Of a DNA stretch of 64,000 bases, positions 27,870-40,440 are shown one piece after another. Position numbers and translations under genes: made by a program. Location of the stretch: NCBI GenBank assembly GCA_918807975.1, contig OU964922.1, forward strand, positions 21,936,329 through 22,000,328. Reading direction: 5' to 3'. The stretch is from Aplidium turbinatum. Lineage: Eukaryota; Chordata; Ascidiacea; Aplousobranchia; Polyclinidae. Each line of letters begins with the position of its first letter. Position 1 is the stretch's first letter. The notes below the pieces were generated by a model. The model had not been told where the DNA came from and did no database searches. It saw only the letters and a program-made list of their open reading frames with translations.

Positions 27870-29898
27870 CAGTGCTGTGTTAAGCCCTTTGTGGGCCTTA
27901 GGGTCAAAATAATTTTGGGCCATTCATTGGTGAACACATTTATGAAGATATAGTGTGTATTTTACTGTGCAACAAATTGTCAACTTTAAAAAACTTCAAG
28001 AACTATTATCGTTGCACTTTGTAAATCCTGGGCGCTGTTCTGAATATGGGTTTGTTTTTTCTGATCAGGTCAGGATTTTTTGAAAAAACGTTTTCAATTT
28101 TTCCAATATTGTGCTTAAAAGTCCATCGCTATAATCAACAAAATTTAAAACTAAACTAATGAAATCGCTTGGTTATCTTTGGAAACTGGCATGTGTTGCC
28201 GCAAAGAGAGGCATTGAACGATTTTCACTGACAACTGTGGATGTGGTACATGAAAACTTCTCTGGTGCGCAGTAGCGGATCCAAGAGAGGGGGAGGGAGC
28301 ACTTGATCAGATGCCCCTCCCATAAACATGTATGATTTTAAGTTTCTGTAAAACGCTTTTTCGCTCGTTGCGCTCGCTCAATTACGTTTCATCTACCTAA
28401 CCAGTGGGATAGGAATCGCGTATTTTTACCAATCGATACTGTATAGCTTATAAAAGGTTTGCATTTTCCCTCAAAACGGTGGAGGATCCAAAGGCAATCG
28501 CCTCTCTTAAAACACAGAAAAGTAAATATATTTGTGATGTATTTGCGAAGTTGGATTAATGTAGATTTACAAATCATTGCTTTTTGTTCACATCACTCTC
28601 CTCCTCTACGACCACGTGCTGGATTCGCCCCTGCCTCAAAAACTGAAAAAATACAGTATTTTGCACTAAAACACATTGCTCACCCAACTAGTCAACAGAT
28701 TATTTAATCTATTCTAGTGTTAATAGAAGTATGGGGTGAAATGTGCCTTGTGTATCTACAATGTGGTAAGGCATGGGGCAACTGTGGACGGATATTCGAA
28801 ATTTCTTCGAGAGACTGCGTGATACCTACTGTAAAGACGGCTAGTGTGTGATGGCTAGTAGGCTATAGTTTGTGTAATACTAGGTTACAAGATAAGACAA
28901 AATTTCTTTAAAAAATAAGTTGATTCTTCTATAGGCATGAAAAAAAAAGGATTGGATACTTAACTTCAATTTACATCAAAGCTTATGACTCCAACTTTTA
29001 GAGAAATATGCTTTTTAGTTAAATATATTCAATCAAATAGGCTACAAAGTGTGACTTTTAAACGGAAAAAATTGATATAGAAACACAGCACAAGCAAAAA
29101 CAGACCAAAACAAGATAAAATTTACCAATTTTTTGGGGGGTTTGCCCCCAGGCCCGCTTTCAGTCTTTTTGTCATTTCTTAACCACAACATTTGCATTGT
29201 TCAACTTGCCCAAAATTACGTTATTAAAAATATGGCGCCTTTCCTATTTTCTTTTCTAGATCCAGTACTGCAATCGTACGAGTGGTCCGCGATGTAAACA
29301 TACGAAGCAAAAATGAAGTGAATATAGATTATAACATACTACAGGCAAGCATGATTGTCAAAATTCTCTGTTATGTACAGTATAACTTGTACTTCAAATG
29401 TTACATGATATTGACTGCAATAAGGCAAATACACACATTTTTTCAAAACTTTGAAATTAAAATTATAAAAATATGGAGAGTGTTTGAAAAAAACGAAGTT
29501 TATATTTGTGCTCTGTGCTCCGAAAATATCCAGAAACAACTTTTTATTTATTTTTTGAATTTTTTTGCATTGCACAGTGTTTTCACTGCATCGATATAGA
29601 AGGGTGGTTCACTTCAACAGACTTCTTGCTTAGGCGTAGTAGAAGGTTAATTTTCGGGGTTACTCAATTTTTTTTTTAGAGAAAGCCGCAAACTACTTTA
29701 AACGTTTCCATCTGCTGCTAGTAGTCCAATATATAAATGCAATTTACTTTGTCAATTCCTGAACTTCGCCACATTTGTAAAAACATTTCATACATCATTT
29801 TTATTAATATCATTAGGCTTCAATTGTGCTGATTTTTGGAAACTGAAACGGTAGGCTCGGGGGTGAACCCCTTGCCCCCTCTTGTTGACACAGCACTA
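27870..29898. mobile_element. Possible hAT element, about 2 kb
   Basis: Left end CAGTGCTGTGTTAAGCCC and right end TTGTTGACACAGCACTA are near inverted repeats with subterminal 'gggcc' and 'gccccc' words. Flanking 8-mers do not match, so the pairing is not proven. A smaller element at 28270-28633 lies inside. Confidence 0.4.
28270..28633. mobile_element. Short hAT-like MITE
   Basis: Left end CAGTAGCGGATCCAAGAG, right end GTGCTGGATTCGCCCCTG, inverted with few mismatches; these are common hAT end sequences. G-rich then C-rich words lie just inside the left end. No matching target duplication was found. Confidence 0.5.
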
Positions 29899-31138
29899 CC
29901 TATAAATAAAACAATTATTCAGTTTTACGTTAAATGTGACGTCGTATGTTACGGTGCGATATTTCCAACAAGTTGATTCAGTAAAAAACTATTCAGTATA
30001 TTGTCCATATGCATCGTTCCTTTTACCGTATTTCATCGTTTGTTAATGTGGCACCATATGTTTCCTAAAAACCTGAGAAAGACGAAAATTCAAAAATAGA
30101 TACTAGAATCGGAAAAGACAAGCCAAACCAAAAAAAAGTAGAAAATATCTCATAACGTATTTTTGGTGTTTGTATAAACTCGATTTAGGCGGTTTAAAGT
30201 TAATGTGTTTTTTACAATGAATAATCTAAAACGAAGATTGAGAGGGAACCACCAAATTTTCTACAAACTAAACATTGCTTTGATAAAATGGACAATACAA
30301 AAGCTTAAGTAAACAAAAAATTGAAGTCAATAAAAAAAACTCGTAGTGTATTTGAAGATGTGAGATATATATTATATTGTACTTAGAAAATCTTCACAAT
30401 TTGACATTTTAACCTTTTTTAATCTATACAAACTGGAGGTACTAAAAGTTTTGGTTTAACAATAATGTTAAGTTTAAAATAACTTTTCAATGACAACATC
30501 TGTCTCTAATTTATTTTATGCAAAAAAAAAAATAGTTTTTTTTATTCACCACATGAATATTACAAAGATAAAACTATTCATAGAACATATCATAGGAATA
30601 CTCGGTTTAATTATTCATCCGAGGCCGTCGATGCCTGGTTCAGTCAACGCAATTGAAGAAGAAGAGGAAGTCCTTTTTTTGTTGAAAAAAAAAATGAATA
30701 GGGTTTATAGTCATCTGGAAAAAGTGTGCAGGATTCGAATTCGAACAGAGTCAAATGTCAGACTCGTGGCATGCTTAGTCACTTTTGAATGTACAATTGG
30801 TCTCGAAGGCTGCATTTTTTCAGGTTATTATTTTTCAAAATATGTACTGTAGGTTGTTGTAACAAAAAGAGCACAAACTTTGGTTTGTGCTTCTGATGAT
30901 TTTCACGGCACAGAGAAATTTCAAAAATGCTTTTGAGGTGTTCCCACCTTCTCTTATAAAAGTATTTTTGAAACATTAATGCAAATGTTGTTCACAGAAA
31001 TGCAAATGTTGTATACATTTGTTTATCTTGTACATTTATTTTCTAAGAAACAGCTTTGTTTATGCAACTTGTTTAAGCAGGAAACTTAGCAAGTTGTATT
31101 TGTTTACAACGAGTCCACAGATGTTCTACTTTCCGGTC
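29899..31138. other. No gene seen
   Basis: AT-rich intergenic DNA. A GAAGAAGAAGAGG run at about 30652-30665, preceded by a GC-richer stretch, may be a worn LINE tail. Confidence 0.4.
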
Positions 31139-31220
31139 ATGTTATTCGATGGTATGGACCCGATTGTTGTTATTCGATGGTATTCGATGGTATTCGATGT
31201 TATTCGATGGTATGGACCCA
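31139..31220 (+). repeat. Short tandem repeat of TATTCGATGG
   Basis: Five or so copies of TATTCGATGG(T), two of them extended by TATGGACCC. Copies are nearly identical. No gene context. Confidence 0.85.
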
Positions 31221-32844
31221 TACTGTTGAGATAGGATTTGTTGCAATGCGATAATCTGGGGATTAACTCTGTAAACCCTGCAATATGCTGATAAACCGTT
31301 TTAAAGTTCATTTATATAAATGAAAACATTTCCGAAGGTCAAGCTGCAGCTGCACAAAGCCATGTTCTTTAATTGCATGAAACGTTGCCTGTGCACAAAT
31401 ATGGTGTAAAAGACGATTGCTGATTAACATTGCCATCATCAAGATAAAACCGTTTATTTTTGAAAAAATATACACGCCCATTGCAAATGGAAGTGTTTAC
31501 ACACGCAAGAGTTCATTTATTGTCCGCTGCTTCAATGCAAATGATTACGTAATGGACCGTTCCAGGCTTCTTTTGCTGGTCACTAAACATCATGTAATGC
31601 TAACTTAATAAATCTTTTTCTTATTTATTTTTTATTTATGACGTAATCTGTAAGTTGTTTGACCCTGTTGTATGGATATTGAGTCTAGGTCGTGTGAAAC
31701 AAAGATAGAAAAAAATTTTGAGACAATGTTAATTCAGTGCGAAGATAAAATTAACATTTTAAATTTAAGTTATCATAGAATTACTGACCAATTAACCTTT
31801 ACCTGCTACCATGCTCAACTATTTATGAATAAATATGGTCAATCAGCTATGATGTTAAAGCCGTTAAAAGCATAAAAAACTGGGCGTAAAACGACTTGGC
31901 AAAGAACACGATGGTAATGTATGGTCTGTACCGCGGAAAAAATACACCGTGAAAAGTCACCTTCGGCCAGGGGTTTAGAAGAATGGGATTTCCAACTAGG
32001 CTGTATGAACTGCCAAGAAGTTGCGTTAAGAAAACGTGTTGCCAGATGTTTTTGAAATTTCAAGCAGAAATGCTACTTTAAAGTGGTAGTCGCCCAATAA
32101 AACGTTGAATTAATATAAAAACATATTTCGGAAACTGGGACTAGGCTATATTAGTCAACAGTGATAATAATCGTACCATACCACATAAACGTGTCAGATG
32201 CAAACTAGGAAAAAGGATGTATTGGTTAGAATGTAAATATGTACGTTGTTAAAGAATGCGCATTGAAAGACTTATCCTGGTTTGTAGAGATGTAGGCCTA
32301 CTGGATTGACAAGTCACTGACTAGTAATATTGGAACATCAAATAGGTCGGAAAGATGAATAGCAATATCGCGGTAGCAGTTTCTAGAATGTGCGAAAACA
32401 AATTAATGAGAAAAGAAGCTTATCAGATCTGCAACGTATTATGCAAATGTGATTAATCACAGCAACATGACCTAAGCATTCAAATATTCACCAAAACACG
32501 TCTTTTATCTTGCTCTTTTTATTTGAAGTATACGTACAAGACATTTTTACTTTGCCTTTAACTGTAGTATACTCTTAAGTTGATGACAGCCTAATATTTT
32601 TGCAAACCTACAATAGGATAAAAATAACATTTCATAGTAGCCTATCATTGTGAGGTAATTTATCGATATTATAAATTACACCAAACAAACATTTTTTTAA
32701 AGCTTGAGCGGTTCAATTAATTCGATCAATAAAATTTAATGCCACGATCTATAATAATTTATTTTTAAAATGAAACACTTCTATCTAGTTGTATGAACGT
32801 TTTAGTGCTTATTTAGTTTAATGACGTAATTAGATATAAATTTT
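31221..32844. other. No gene seen
   Basis: Intergenic, AT-rich. No feature recognised. Confidence 0.45.
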
Positions 32845-33430
32845 TAGGGGGCAAAAGCGTCTGTTGGGGGGCAAACATTGTAATAATTGAAATCAAGAGT
32901 ATGTTTAAAAAACAGCTACCGAATACACGGTGGCTACTTTCCTGATTTAATTACTCTATTTTCATTCTCAATTTATGTCATAGATTGATTTGTAGTTGGT
33001 TACTAAATTGCAGATGTGTGGTCTGTCACATGCTTGAGGAGTCTTCATCCATTATGGTCGAATTTATTGTAGCTTACAACTCCATTACACCTCAGCAGGA
33101 GCAAATCCAGCAAGTAACCTGGAGAGTGGTGATTTTAACAGAGCACACTGTGTAGGTTTACATTGATCCGATTGTGAAAATACATGATAAATAAAGTTAC
33201 TTTTCTGTATTTTATGATGGCAATCGCCCCTAAGATTCACCCCTTGGATCGGTCACAGCACCACAGCAGATAAATTCTTTACATTACACCTACGATTACG
33301 ATTACACGGTTACACCTCATTAGATCCGATTACACCTCTTACAACTCAATTACACCTCAGCAGGAGCAAATCCAGCAAATCGCCCCATTCACCCCTTGGA
33401 TCGGTCACAGCAACACAGCAGATAAATGCT
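32845..33430. repeat. Worn MITE related to 56.05 kb, with duplicated right part
   Basis: At 32845-32890 'ttagggggcaaaagcgtctg...ggcaaacatt' resembles the left part of the hAT MITE at 56053-56210, and GGCAATCGCCCCTAAGATTC at about 33221 resembles its right part. The phrase CACCCCTTGGATCGGTCACA recurs at 33238 and 33392, and CACCTCAGCAGGAGCAAATC at about 33088 and 33354, so the segment is partly duplicated. Confidence 0.45.
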
Positions 33431-33739
33431 TAAAATACTTGGTCAATCTGAATAATAAAATACAGAGCCTACAATGCAACAACTAAATTCATGTTAACAA
33501 ACCATTTGAAAATTTATTTTTGAAAATACCTATTTAGAAAACAATCCAGCCTTTGAAACTGTTTGCTTCCAGTGTCACTTCACACTTTAACATTTATAGT
33601 TTCTAGTCATTGCACTGGGCATTGTTTTTCTGTTGCATCTGAAAATATAGTTTCCTTGATCGCCTTGTATGTGCGTTTACAATTTTCAAATTATCTTTTT
33701 GCAATCTACCACACTCTGCTTAACAAAAAAACTTTTTTC

Positions 33740-34125
33740 AACATTGGTTTTGTCAATTGGCTACAGCAAGGATTTCCTATCGCAGTGGGGGTTATAAAGA
33801 TGAGATCCGACGCCACTTATTTTTTAATGGTGATGGATTGTTTTAAAGAAAACATTAAAAGAAAGGCTTATTGGAAAAGGATATTTGCGGACGATGTGGT
33901 GCTCTGCGCCAGCGCAAGACAACAGCGGAGAGAGGAAGGGAGGCATTGGGAGACAGGACCATGAATAAAGATGTTAGACAAAGTGTAACAACTGGTTGGA
34001 AAAGCAGAAGAAACCTAACAGATCTACACTACCGGTACGGTACCTCGAATAATGGAGTGCTAAAGTTGGAAAAACGTCATACCACGATGGCCTATTTTAT
34101 TGTCTCTTGTGCTCTATAGCATAGA
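33740..34125 (+). mobile_element. LINE reverse transcriptase remnant
   Basis: Frames resemble the central reverse transcriptase region of a LINE: FLMVMDCFKENIKRK, then KRIFADDVVLCASARQ with the F-A-D-D catalytic motif, then, after a frame change, VRQSVTTGWKSRRNLTDLHY. The order 'VMD...FADDVVLC...AGW..WR' is that of a widespread LINE group. Short, frame-shifted and flanked by an A-rich run at 34134-34166. A different family from the LINE at 23 kb. Confidence 0.6.
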
Positions 34126-34840
34126 AACTTCTAATAAAAAAAAAACAAAAAAAACAAAAAAAAAACGCTACAATCGACTGAAATATAGATGCTTCAATTT
34201 TCAATTGAAATAATGAGGAAGAATGCGATCAAATGTCAAATTATGAGTACGACGTTGGATGTAACCTAAGAAGCCTGCTGAGTAAGCCAAGAAAAATAGC
34301 CTACGTTTCTAATAGAAAAAAACGTTTGCGTTTCAAAGAAAGTTGGTTGTATTTGAAGAAAAACTCCGATTGATTGAGAGAAGGAAAATAGAAATATCTA
34401 AAAGAATACAGACAAACTGTACAGGTGACATTAGCAGTTTTGGCATTACAAAAAAGGCACTTTCTATTTCGCCAAGCCCCAGATGAATGTAGAAATAAAA
34501 AAGTCACATTATTAACTCCACACAGAATAAAACAGAACAACATCTTGTCAAATAAAGCTATAGCTTTAATGTTCAGTGTTTAGCTGAGTAGCCATACTTG
34601 GTAGCAGTTCGAGCATTATTTGAAAGAACGTCGGTTCAACGCGCTCCAGACCATTCAGTTGTGTATTGGTAAGACATTTAACGGCATGAAAAAATTGATT
34701 GGGAGCAGCTGATATGAGTTGACAACTTCATGGCCACTGATTCCAGCAGTTTGTTGTGATGCATCTGTGATTCGCAGTGTAAAATTTTTTATCTCAATGA
34801 ACTTAAAATAAATAAGGTTACTATTATTATGTTCTTATTA
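34126..34840. other. No gene seen
   Basis: Starts with an A-rich low-complexity run (34134-34166); the rest is featureless intergenic DNA. Confidence 0.45.
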
Positions 34841-36990
34841 TTATTTTGATCTTTTTTCATATGATGGTTCAAATTTCAGGGCAGTTGATAAAAAGCCAGG
34901 TGTAGCTTGGTCCAGTGCTGCCATACCATGCATTTCATTTGGTGCCTTGTAAATGAGACATTCAAGAACGACATAGTCAACAGTTTGTCCCTCCGTGCCG
35001 GATTCGCAGGCCGATGAGCAAGCCAAATCCCACTTGTACATATTGGAATAAAATCGGCAAACTTCTGTTGGAATTCTATTGAGCTTGGCCTAAGTTGGCC
35101 TGGGCAAGTCCTTACTAGGTGTGCTTGTCAGCGGGTGAGGTATAGCTTAAACCAGGGCTTCCCAAACTTTTTTGCTCGCGACCCCTTTTAGTTTCCTAAA
35201 ATTTTCCGCGACCCATTGACATGATAAACAGTGCGAAATAGACGTTTGTGATATTTATTAAAAGGCTAATTCGAACGAAACTAGACGAGCATCAAGCTAC
35301 GGATACTCGAAATCAGCTACTTTACGCGTAGCCTATTGGAAACAAAACACGACCGAAAACACATTTATTCAGTGTGATGAGTGCGACCACTGCGACTGCT
35401 TTCTGCTGCAAAGCAAATCCAGTCGTTGCTCAATGTTTGTTACTGCTGGTCTCAAGGCTGTTTCAATCTTGCTTAGTTTGGAAGGGTGTTTTCTTGCGAT
35501 TGTCGTCAACTTTGATAACGTTGACTCGCACAGAGGCGTGAACACAAACGGCAGGAGTGCAGTCACTGCTGAGTGAGATAATTAGGCCTATAGAGTATAG
35601 ATACTCCGCTTAAACCAGCCAAAAAGTGTGAAACTTTTTCCAGAAAATTAAAGCCGCAACGTAGAGTCAGAAAATAGATCAGCATGTTATTCCTGAGATT
35701 TAGAAGAGAGGTGCTCGGTATTTGTTTTTGTATTACAAATAGGTTTTGGATCCAATCTAATTTGGCATTGTTTAATTTTGGAGAAAATACCTTTAAAAGT
35801 GTTTCAACAGATTTGACAAGTGGTCGATAACCACAGGCTTAAACATTTGGTTCCACATCACTGTTAGTCAAAAACTCTACAGTAGATAAAAAAATTTCAA
35901 ATGAATCATTATCAACTTCTTTCTGGATGTTTAAACTTTTAACAAACGCTTCAAGTTTTTGATTTCTTGATTTCAATGTAAAAACATTGGTGTTTTTTCC
36001 TTAGATAGATAACTTAAATTCTTTCCTTTTTCAAGCAAATCTCACATATAGCATAATTTTAAAAGTCAGATGTTCTTGCAGAAATGATGGACCGAGTTTG
36101 ATTGTTTTTCTGTTGGAAAAACTACGACTTCATTTTTCAATGTTAATTGCATTTTTAAAGTTTTGCTTTTGAGAGCCATCTTACTTCAAAATGCAGTAAA
36201 AGGGATTTAAACTGAACTCTCATTACATTTCACCATATAAACTTGCAAAAATACGGGTATTGAGTGCGCGACTCTTAATAAAGTTCATATTTTCAAAGCA
36301 TCTTGCACAATAGCATTTCGATGAGGATATATTCTTTTTAACTACTGTGTTAAGGTCTTGCAATGAATCATAGCCTATACAGTGCGTAAATGCAATATGT
36401 GTAGCACTCGCAAATCGCACTTTTGCCTGAAACCCAGCTGTATAGGTTATGTCCTGTCATTGCAGAAGCTCCCTCAGTAGACATGCCAACACGGTCCTTC
36501 CAAAATAGCTCTACTTTCGTGCAAAAATTGACGAAATTATCGTTGCCGTTCGTTTTTTTTAACCAGCTTTCGATTGATTGGATTAGTTTTACTTTTTCAA
36601 TATTTAGCTACTAGCATACAGTCCTCAAGCTAGCCCACTACCAGGGCAAGGCCTATTTACGCAGAATCTACAACTCAGTTAAGAATAATGTTTTGCATAG
36701 TTAGGCTACATCAATTTTAACAACTAGTACGTTATAAAATAAACGTCTCAAAAGTACCATAGGATAATATGCACTACGGTACTTTATGTAAAATTGGTAC
36801 AGTCTCTGCGACCCCTGAAGTTCGTTACGCGACCCCTTGTGGGGTCACGACCCCCAGTTTGGGAAGCCCTGGCTTAAACCAATATAGTCTGGTGTCGGTG
36901 GCATACCATGCTGCATTCTATGTGTCTTCCATATTATACTGTGTTGCACTGATGGTATGATTACTGGATGGTTGTACCAACTCAAGGGCA
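34841..36990 (-). mobile_element. Decayed LINE 3' end, split by a hAT insertion
   Basis: Minus-strand frame 34841-35041 reads MYKWDLACSSACESGTEGQT then VDYVVLECLIYKAPNEMHG, matching in order the Cys-His end of the LINE at 23.7 kb (MHKWGMAPSAICECG ... AIYHAPNG). Just upstream on that strand, near 35045-35100, other frames keep the LNRIPTEVCRFYSNM match. The 36880-36990 part continues the LINE upstream. The hAT at 35153-36871 sits between the two pieces. Confidence 0.65.
35153..36871 (-). mobile_element. hAT element with decayed ZBED5-type transposase, perfect 8-bp target duplication
   Basis: Ends CAGGGCTTCCCAAACTTTTT and CAGTTTGGGAAGCCCTG; target duplication GCTTAAAC at 35145-35152 and 36872-36879; 1719 bp. 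The minus strand keeps transposase pieces: 36223-36420 with FIKSRALNTRIFASLYGEM, and 35369-35566 with LRPAVTNIEQRLDLLCSRKQ then SQWSHSSH, the hATC end. These motifs are those of ZBED5/SCAND3-like hAT transposases. Frames between are broken. It inserted into the older LINE remnant. Confidence 0.88.
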
Positions 36991-38579
36991 GGTGGTAAAA
37001 AAGGGTGTGTTCAAAGTGTATGTATAGTTTATATATCTTCAGGTTATTTTTCATTTGTTGAACAATTTTTAATAATAAGTGGCTTGTGCAGAAAATTATT
37101 CAGCAATCGACATTACTGTACTCCCTGCACTAAGATACATGATATAAACATATAACTATCTTTTGTCCATTCCCTGCTGGCATCTCATTGTAGGTCAATG
37201 GCTTTGTTGAACCTGTCAATATTGACTGGTAATAGTCTAGTATAACAAAATTTTTAGAAAAGCTTTTTAAAGCATTGAGAATTGCCAAAACTACAGTATT
37301 TCAAACAATCAGTTGTGTTTTATGTACAACAATTTTTAATTAGGTAGTTTATTTTTGTTAATTCCACTCAAACTGTTAAATAACTTTGAATAAAATGTCA
37401 ATGTAAAAATTTCACATTATGAAAATAGCAAACTATAATATGCAAATACTTTGGTTTGATGAAAAATAATTACATACTATAGTTAAATTACTTTGTCATA
37501 GTTGGAGCGACATTTTTATAGAACTCTGCATATACTGAAGCGTTTAACCGAGATATAGAAACAACAGTGACTTGTTTTAAACGATTACGACGATCAATAT
37601 TACTTTGTGTGTAAATTGTTATACTGTAATCTTTTAGTGGAATCTGCTTCCAAAAACGTGAATAAAAAACCTTTGTTCTGCTGCAATAGCTGCCGTTTTA
37701 GTTTATCTCAGAACAAGTTGTTTACCCTAAAAATATTTGCTTATCGTAAGAAGATTTCCTGAAGCTTTGAAATACTTTACGCAGAAGCAAAATAGGTTAA
37801 ACACATTGTATTCCAGACCTGGTTGTTCGGTTAATTTCAAAGCATTGCGCACTTTGATGCAACTGCAACAAAAATATCACATTCCCAAGAAAAAATGTAA
37901 AGAAAGGGCCTGCAAAATTAAATCTTGAGCATTCTTGTAAGTTAATGCTAAGTATATACAAATTTTATATGTTGCCAATACAATTCACGCTTTGTTCTTT
38001 AATTGCTTTACAACATAGAGAAAGTTAAAAGAATAGCATCGTGCAGAACGTCAATGACTTTGTAAACACCGCAAAGAGATAGAAAAACATAACAACATAT
38101 TGACTGAATGCCTTTAACACAGCTGATGTTGTAGTTAACATATGCTTCTGAGTTCTGATTGCCGCAATAAATAGATGAATCTTCAAAAACAGCCAATTGC
38201 TGTTTCTTTATGTTATGTGGACCATGTTATCGTCATTTTGAGAATGTAGTTTAAGACTAAAAGCATAAATTAACAAGGTAAAATCATAATAGCGGCTTTT
38301 ACGAGATAGATACGCTTTTTGTTCTAATAACTACCTTGCTATTTATAACTACCTCCTTTGTAGGGAGAGATATGGGATCTTTAAACCAGTGAGACCTTTA
38401 AACCATCACCCTACTTTTTTCCTTTTAAAAGAAATCTTTTCAAATTGAATGTTAATAGGTCAAAAGTAATTCCAATTAATGATTTTTAAAAGGTCCCAGC
38501 AAAACTGTGATAATAGGTAACTTTTTTACGGTTTTCAGTTTTGAACAACCAAAAGCAATTTTTAGTTTTTAGTTTTTTA
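36991..38579. other. No gene seen
   Basis: AT-rich intergenic DNA; no domain or repeat ends recognised. Confidence 0.45.
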
Positions 38580-38850
38580 GCACTGGGAAAGCATCTTTGA
38601 AAGCTAAATCCTGGCAGTGTCGCATACATGTAGAAGCTCTGAACCACTGACGCAAGCCCGGTCACCGAGTTTGACAGAGAGTAGTTTTCAATAGTTGTTG
38701 AAGTGTTGTTGCCGGGGAATTATTCCATCCATTAGGTAGGCTATAGCTACATGTAGAACAGTCTTGAAATGCGTTGCTCAAGCGCACGCACACCTCGAGA
38801 GCTGAACCAGCGTCGCTTGACCTTGAGTCGGGCGCGTAACCACTGAGCGT
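38580..38850 (-). repeat. tRNA-derived SINE, copy 5, worn
   Basis: Minus-strand copy: tail and middle at the left (GACGCAAGCCCGGTCACCGA), body AAGTGTTGTTGCCGGGGAAT, then GCGCACGCACACCTCGAGAG and the head GAACCAGCGTCGCTTGACCT to about 38850. A short TAGGCTATAGCTACATG insertion lies inside near 38736. Confidence 0.75.
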
Positions 38851-40440
38851 ATGGGAGGATAATGGCTGTAGGCTACTAACATTTTCATTAGAGACCAAAT
38901 GAGTTCACTAAAGTGCGGTAGTCCACAAACTTCTGGATAAGTTGTTGCAAGTGTCGGATTGTCATCTGTGTTATAGTGTCATCTTTGTTACTGATAGCTT
39001 TAGTATTTTGCTGTTTACTTTGTAGTGATTTATATAATAAAACCGTGTCATAGATTACCCACCTTGGGTTACACAGCTCTTTCATAGAATGCTTTTTTAC
39101 AGTAAGTAGCCCACTGTTGTAACTTTTGCAGGGTGCTCAGACTAGCTCAGTTACTGCAAAACCCGTGTCTTGCAAGCTGTAGAATATAAATAAATGCAGA
39201 CTTTTCAGACTTCAACAGTCCAAAAGTAGCGGCAAGATTCACACCCTTTTGCTTTAAAATTTTGGCTAAACCTTTTACATTAACTTAGGTAATGCTGTAC
39301 GATTCTGCTGCTTGGTCTAATTGATTTTTTTAAAAAATCTCAAACAATCAAGAGAAACGGCTAGTTCAAGCAACTGCAGTTTAATTTGACCAGGATGTGT
39401 GCTTGAGCAACAAAATTCAAAGATAACTTGTATGACATCTAGTGGATGAAATAATTTCTAGGCAGAAGTAAAGAACTTTTTTGCTTGATTTAAATCAACT
39501 TTTGTCACCTCGGTTTTGTCAGTGGTTTAAAAACCATAAGTAGAGGAAGATTGGCTACTGAAGCTTTAAATCATGGCATTCTCAATATAAATCGTTGTGC
39601 TTCAAACAATTCAAAAAAGGTTCACCAAGTGAGCTTTCAACCATTTTTTTTTAAATCTGAAGATCAAGGTTTTCCCACATCAAGAAATTAACACTCCGTT
39701 TAACCCATGCAGTACCCTCACAACAACCAACGGATAGATAAAGCTTAACTTTTCCTATTTTTCCGAAAAATCAGCCTATCTAAGAAGAGATGTTGGTCTG
39801 CCTAAGATAGTGTGTTTGTGTAAGTACACCCAGTCTTGGACAATTGTTTTTTTAGCTTTTCTAAATTAGATTAGAATTGTAATTAGAGCTATTCAAGTTT
39901 TTCACAAACTAGACTAGAATTAGAGCTATCTAAGTTTTTGCAAATTTGATTAGAATTTAAACTAGATTACATTTAGTTAGACACAGTTGTCATATATCTT
40001 TTTCTATTTGAATAAAAACGCCAATATGGCAAATCTAGATAAAATTATTCTAGCATCAAAGCAATAAAGTCTGCCTTGCAAAACACGTTATAATAAGTTA
40101 GGGATTGTGATGTAAGTGAACTAATAAATTCAACAAAACATATTATGTTTTCTGCGCAGCATTGTTCTCTCGCCAAAAAAGCCACATAAAAAAACGGATT
40201 AGGCTAAGTTACCATCCCTAACCTAATTGCAACAAATCCAAAATTTATCAGATGTTGCATCAAGTCAAACTATAAATTTACTTAGTAACAAAACTACAAA
40301 AGCTTCGCATAGCAGCAAAGATGCGCTTGATGATGTAAAAGCAAACTAACTGATGCAGCCGCTTGAGAGACTGGTTTGGGTGGTCTCACTTGAAATACCT
40401 CGTGAATTTTCGGTTTGATTCGAGTGCAGAGTTCAAGATC
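38851..40440. other. No gene; one very worn SINE piece
   Basis: At 39385-39480, plus strand, GACCAGGATGTGTGCTTGAG ... CATCTAGTGGATGAAATAAT recalls the body of the SINE family. Near 39885-39965 'ttagagctat' phrases repeat. Nothing else recognised. Confidence 0.4.

Noticed and set aside
31200-31300. CRISPR-like array near the TATTCGATGG repeats
   Set aside because: Units are directly joined without unique spacers, and the window is eukaryotic.
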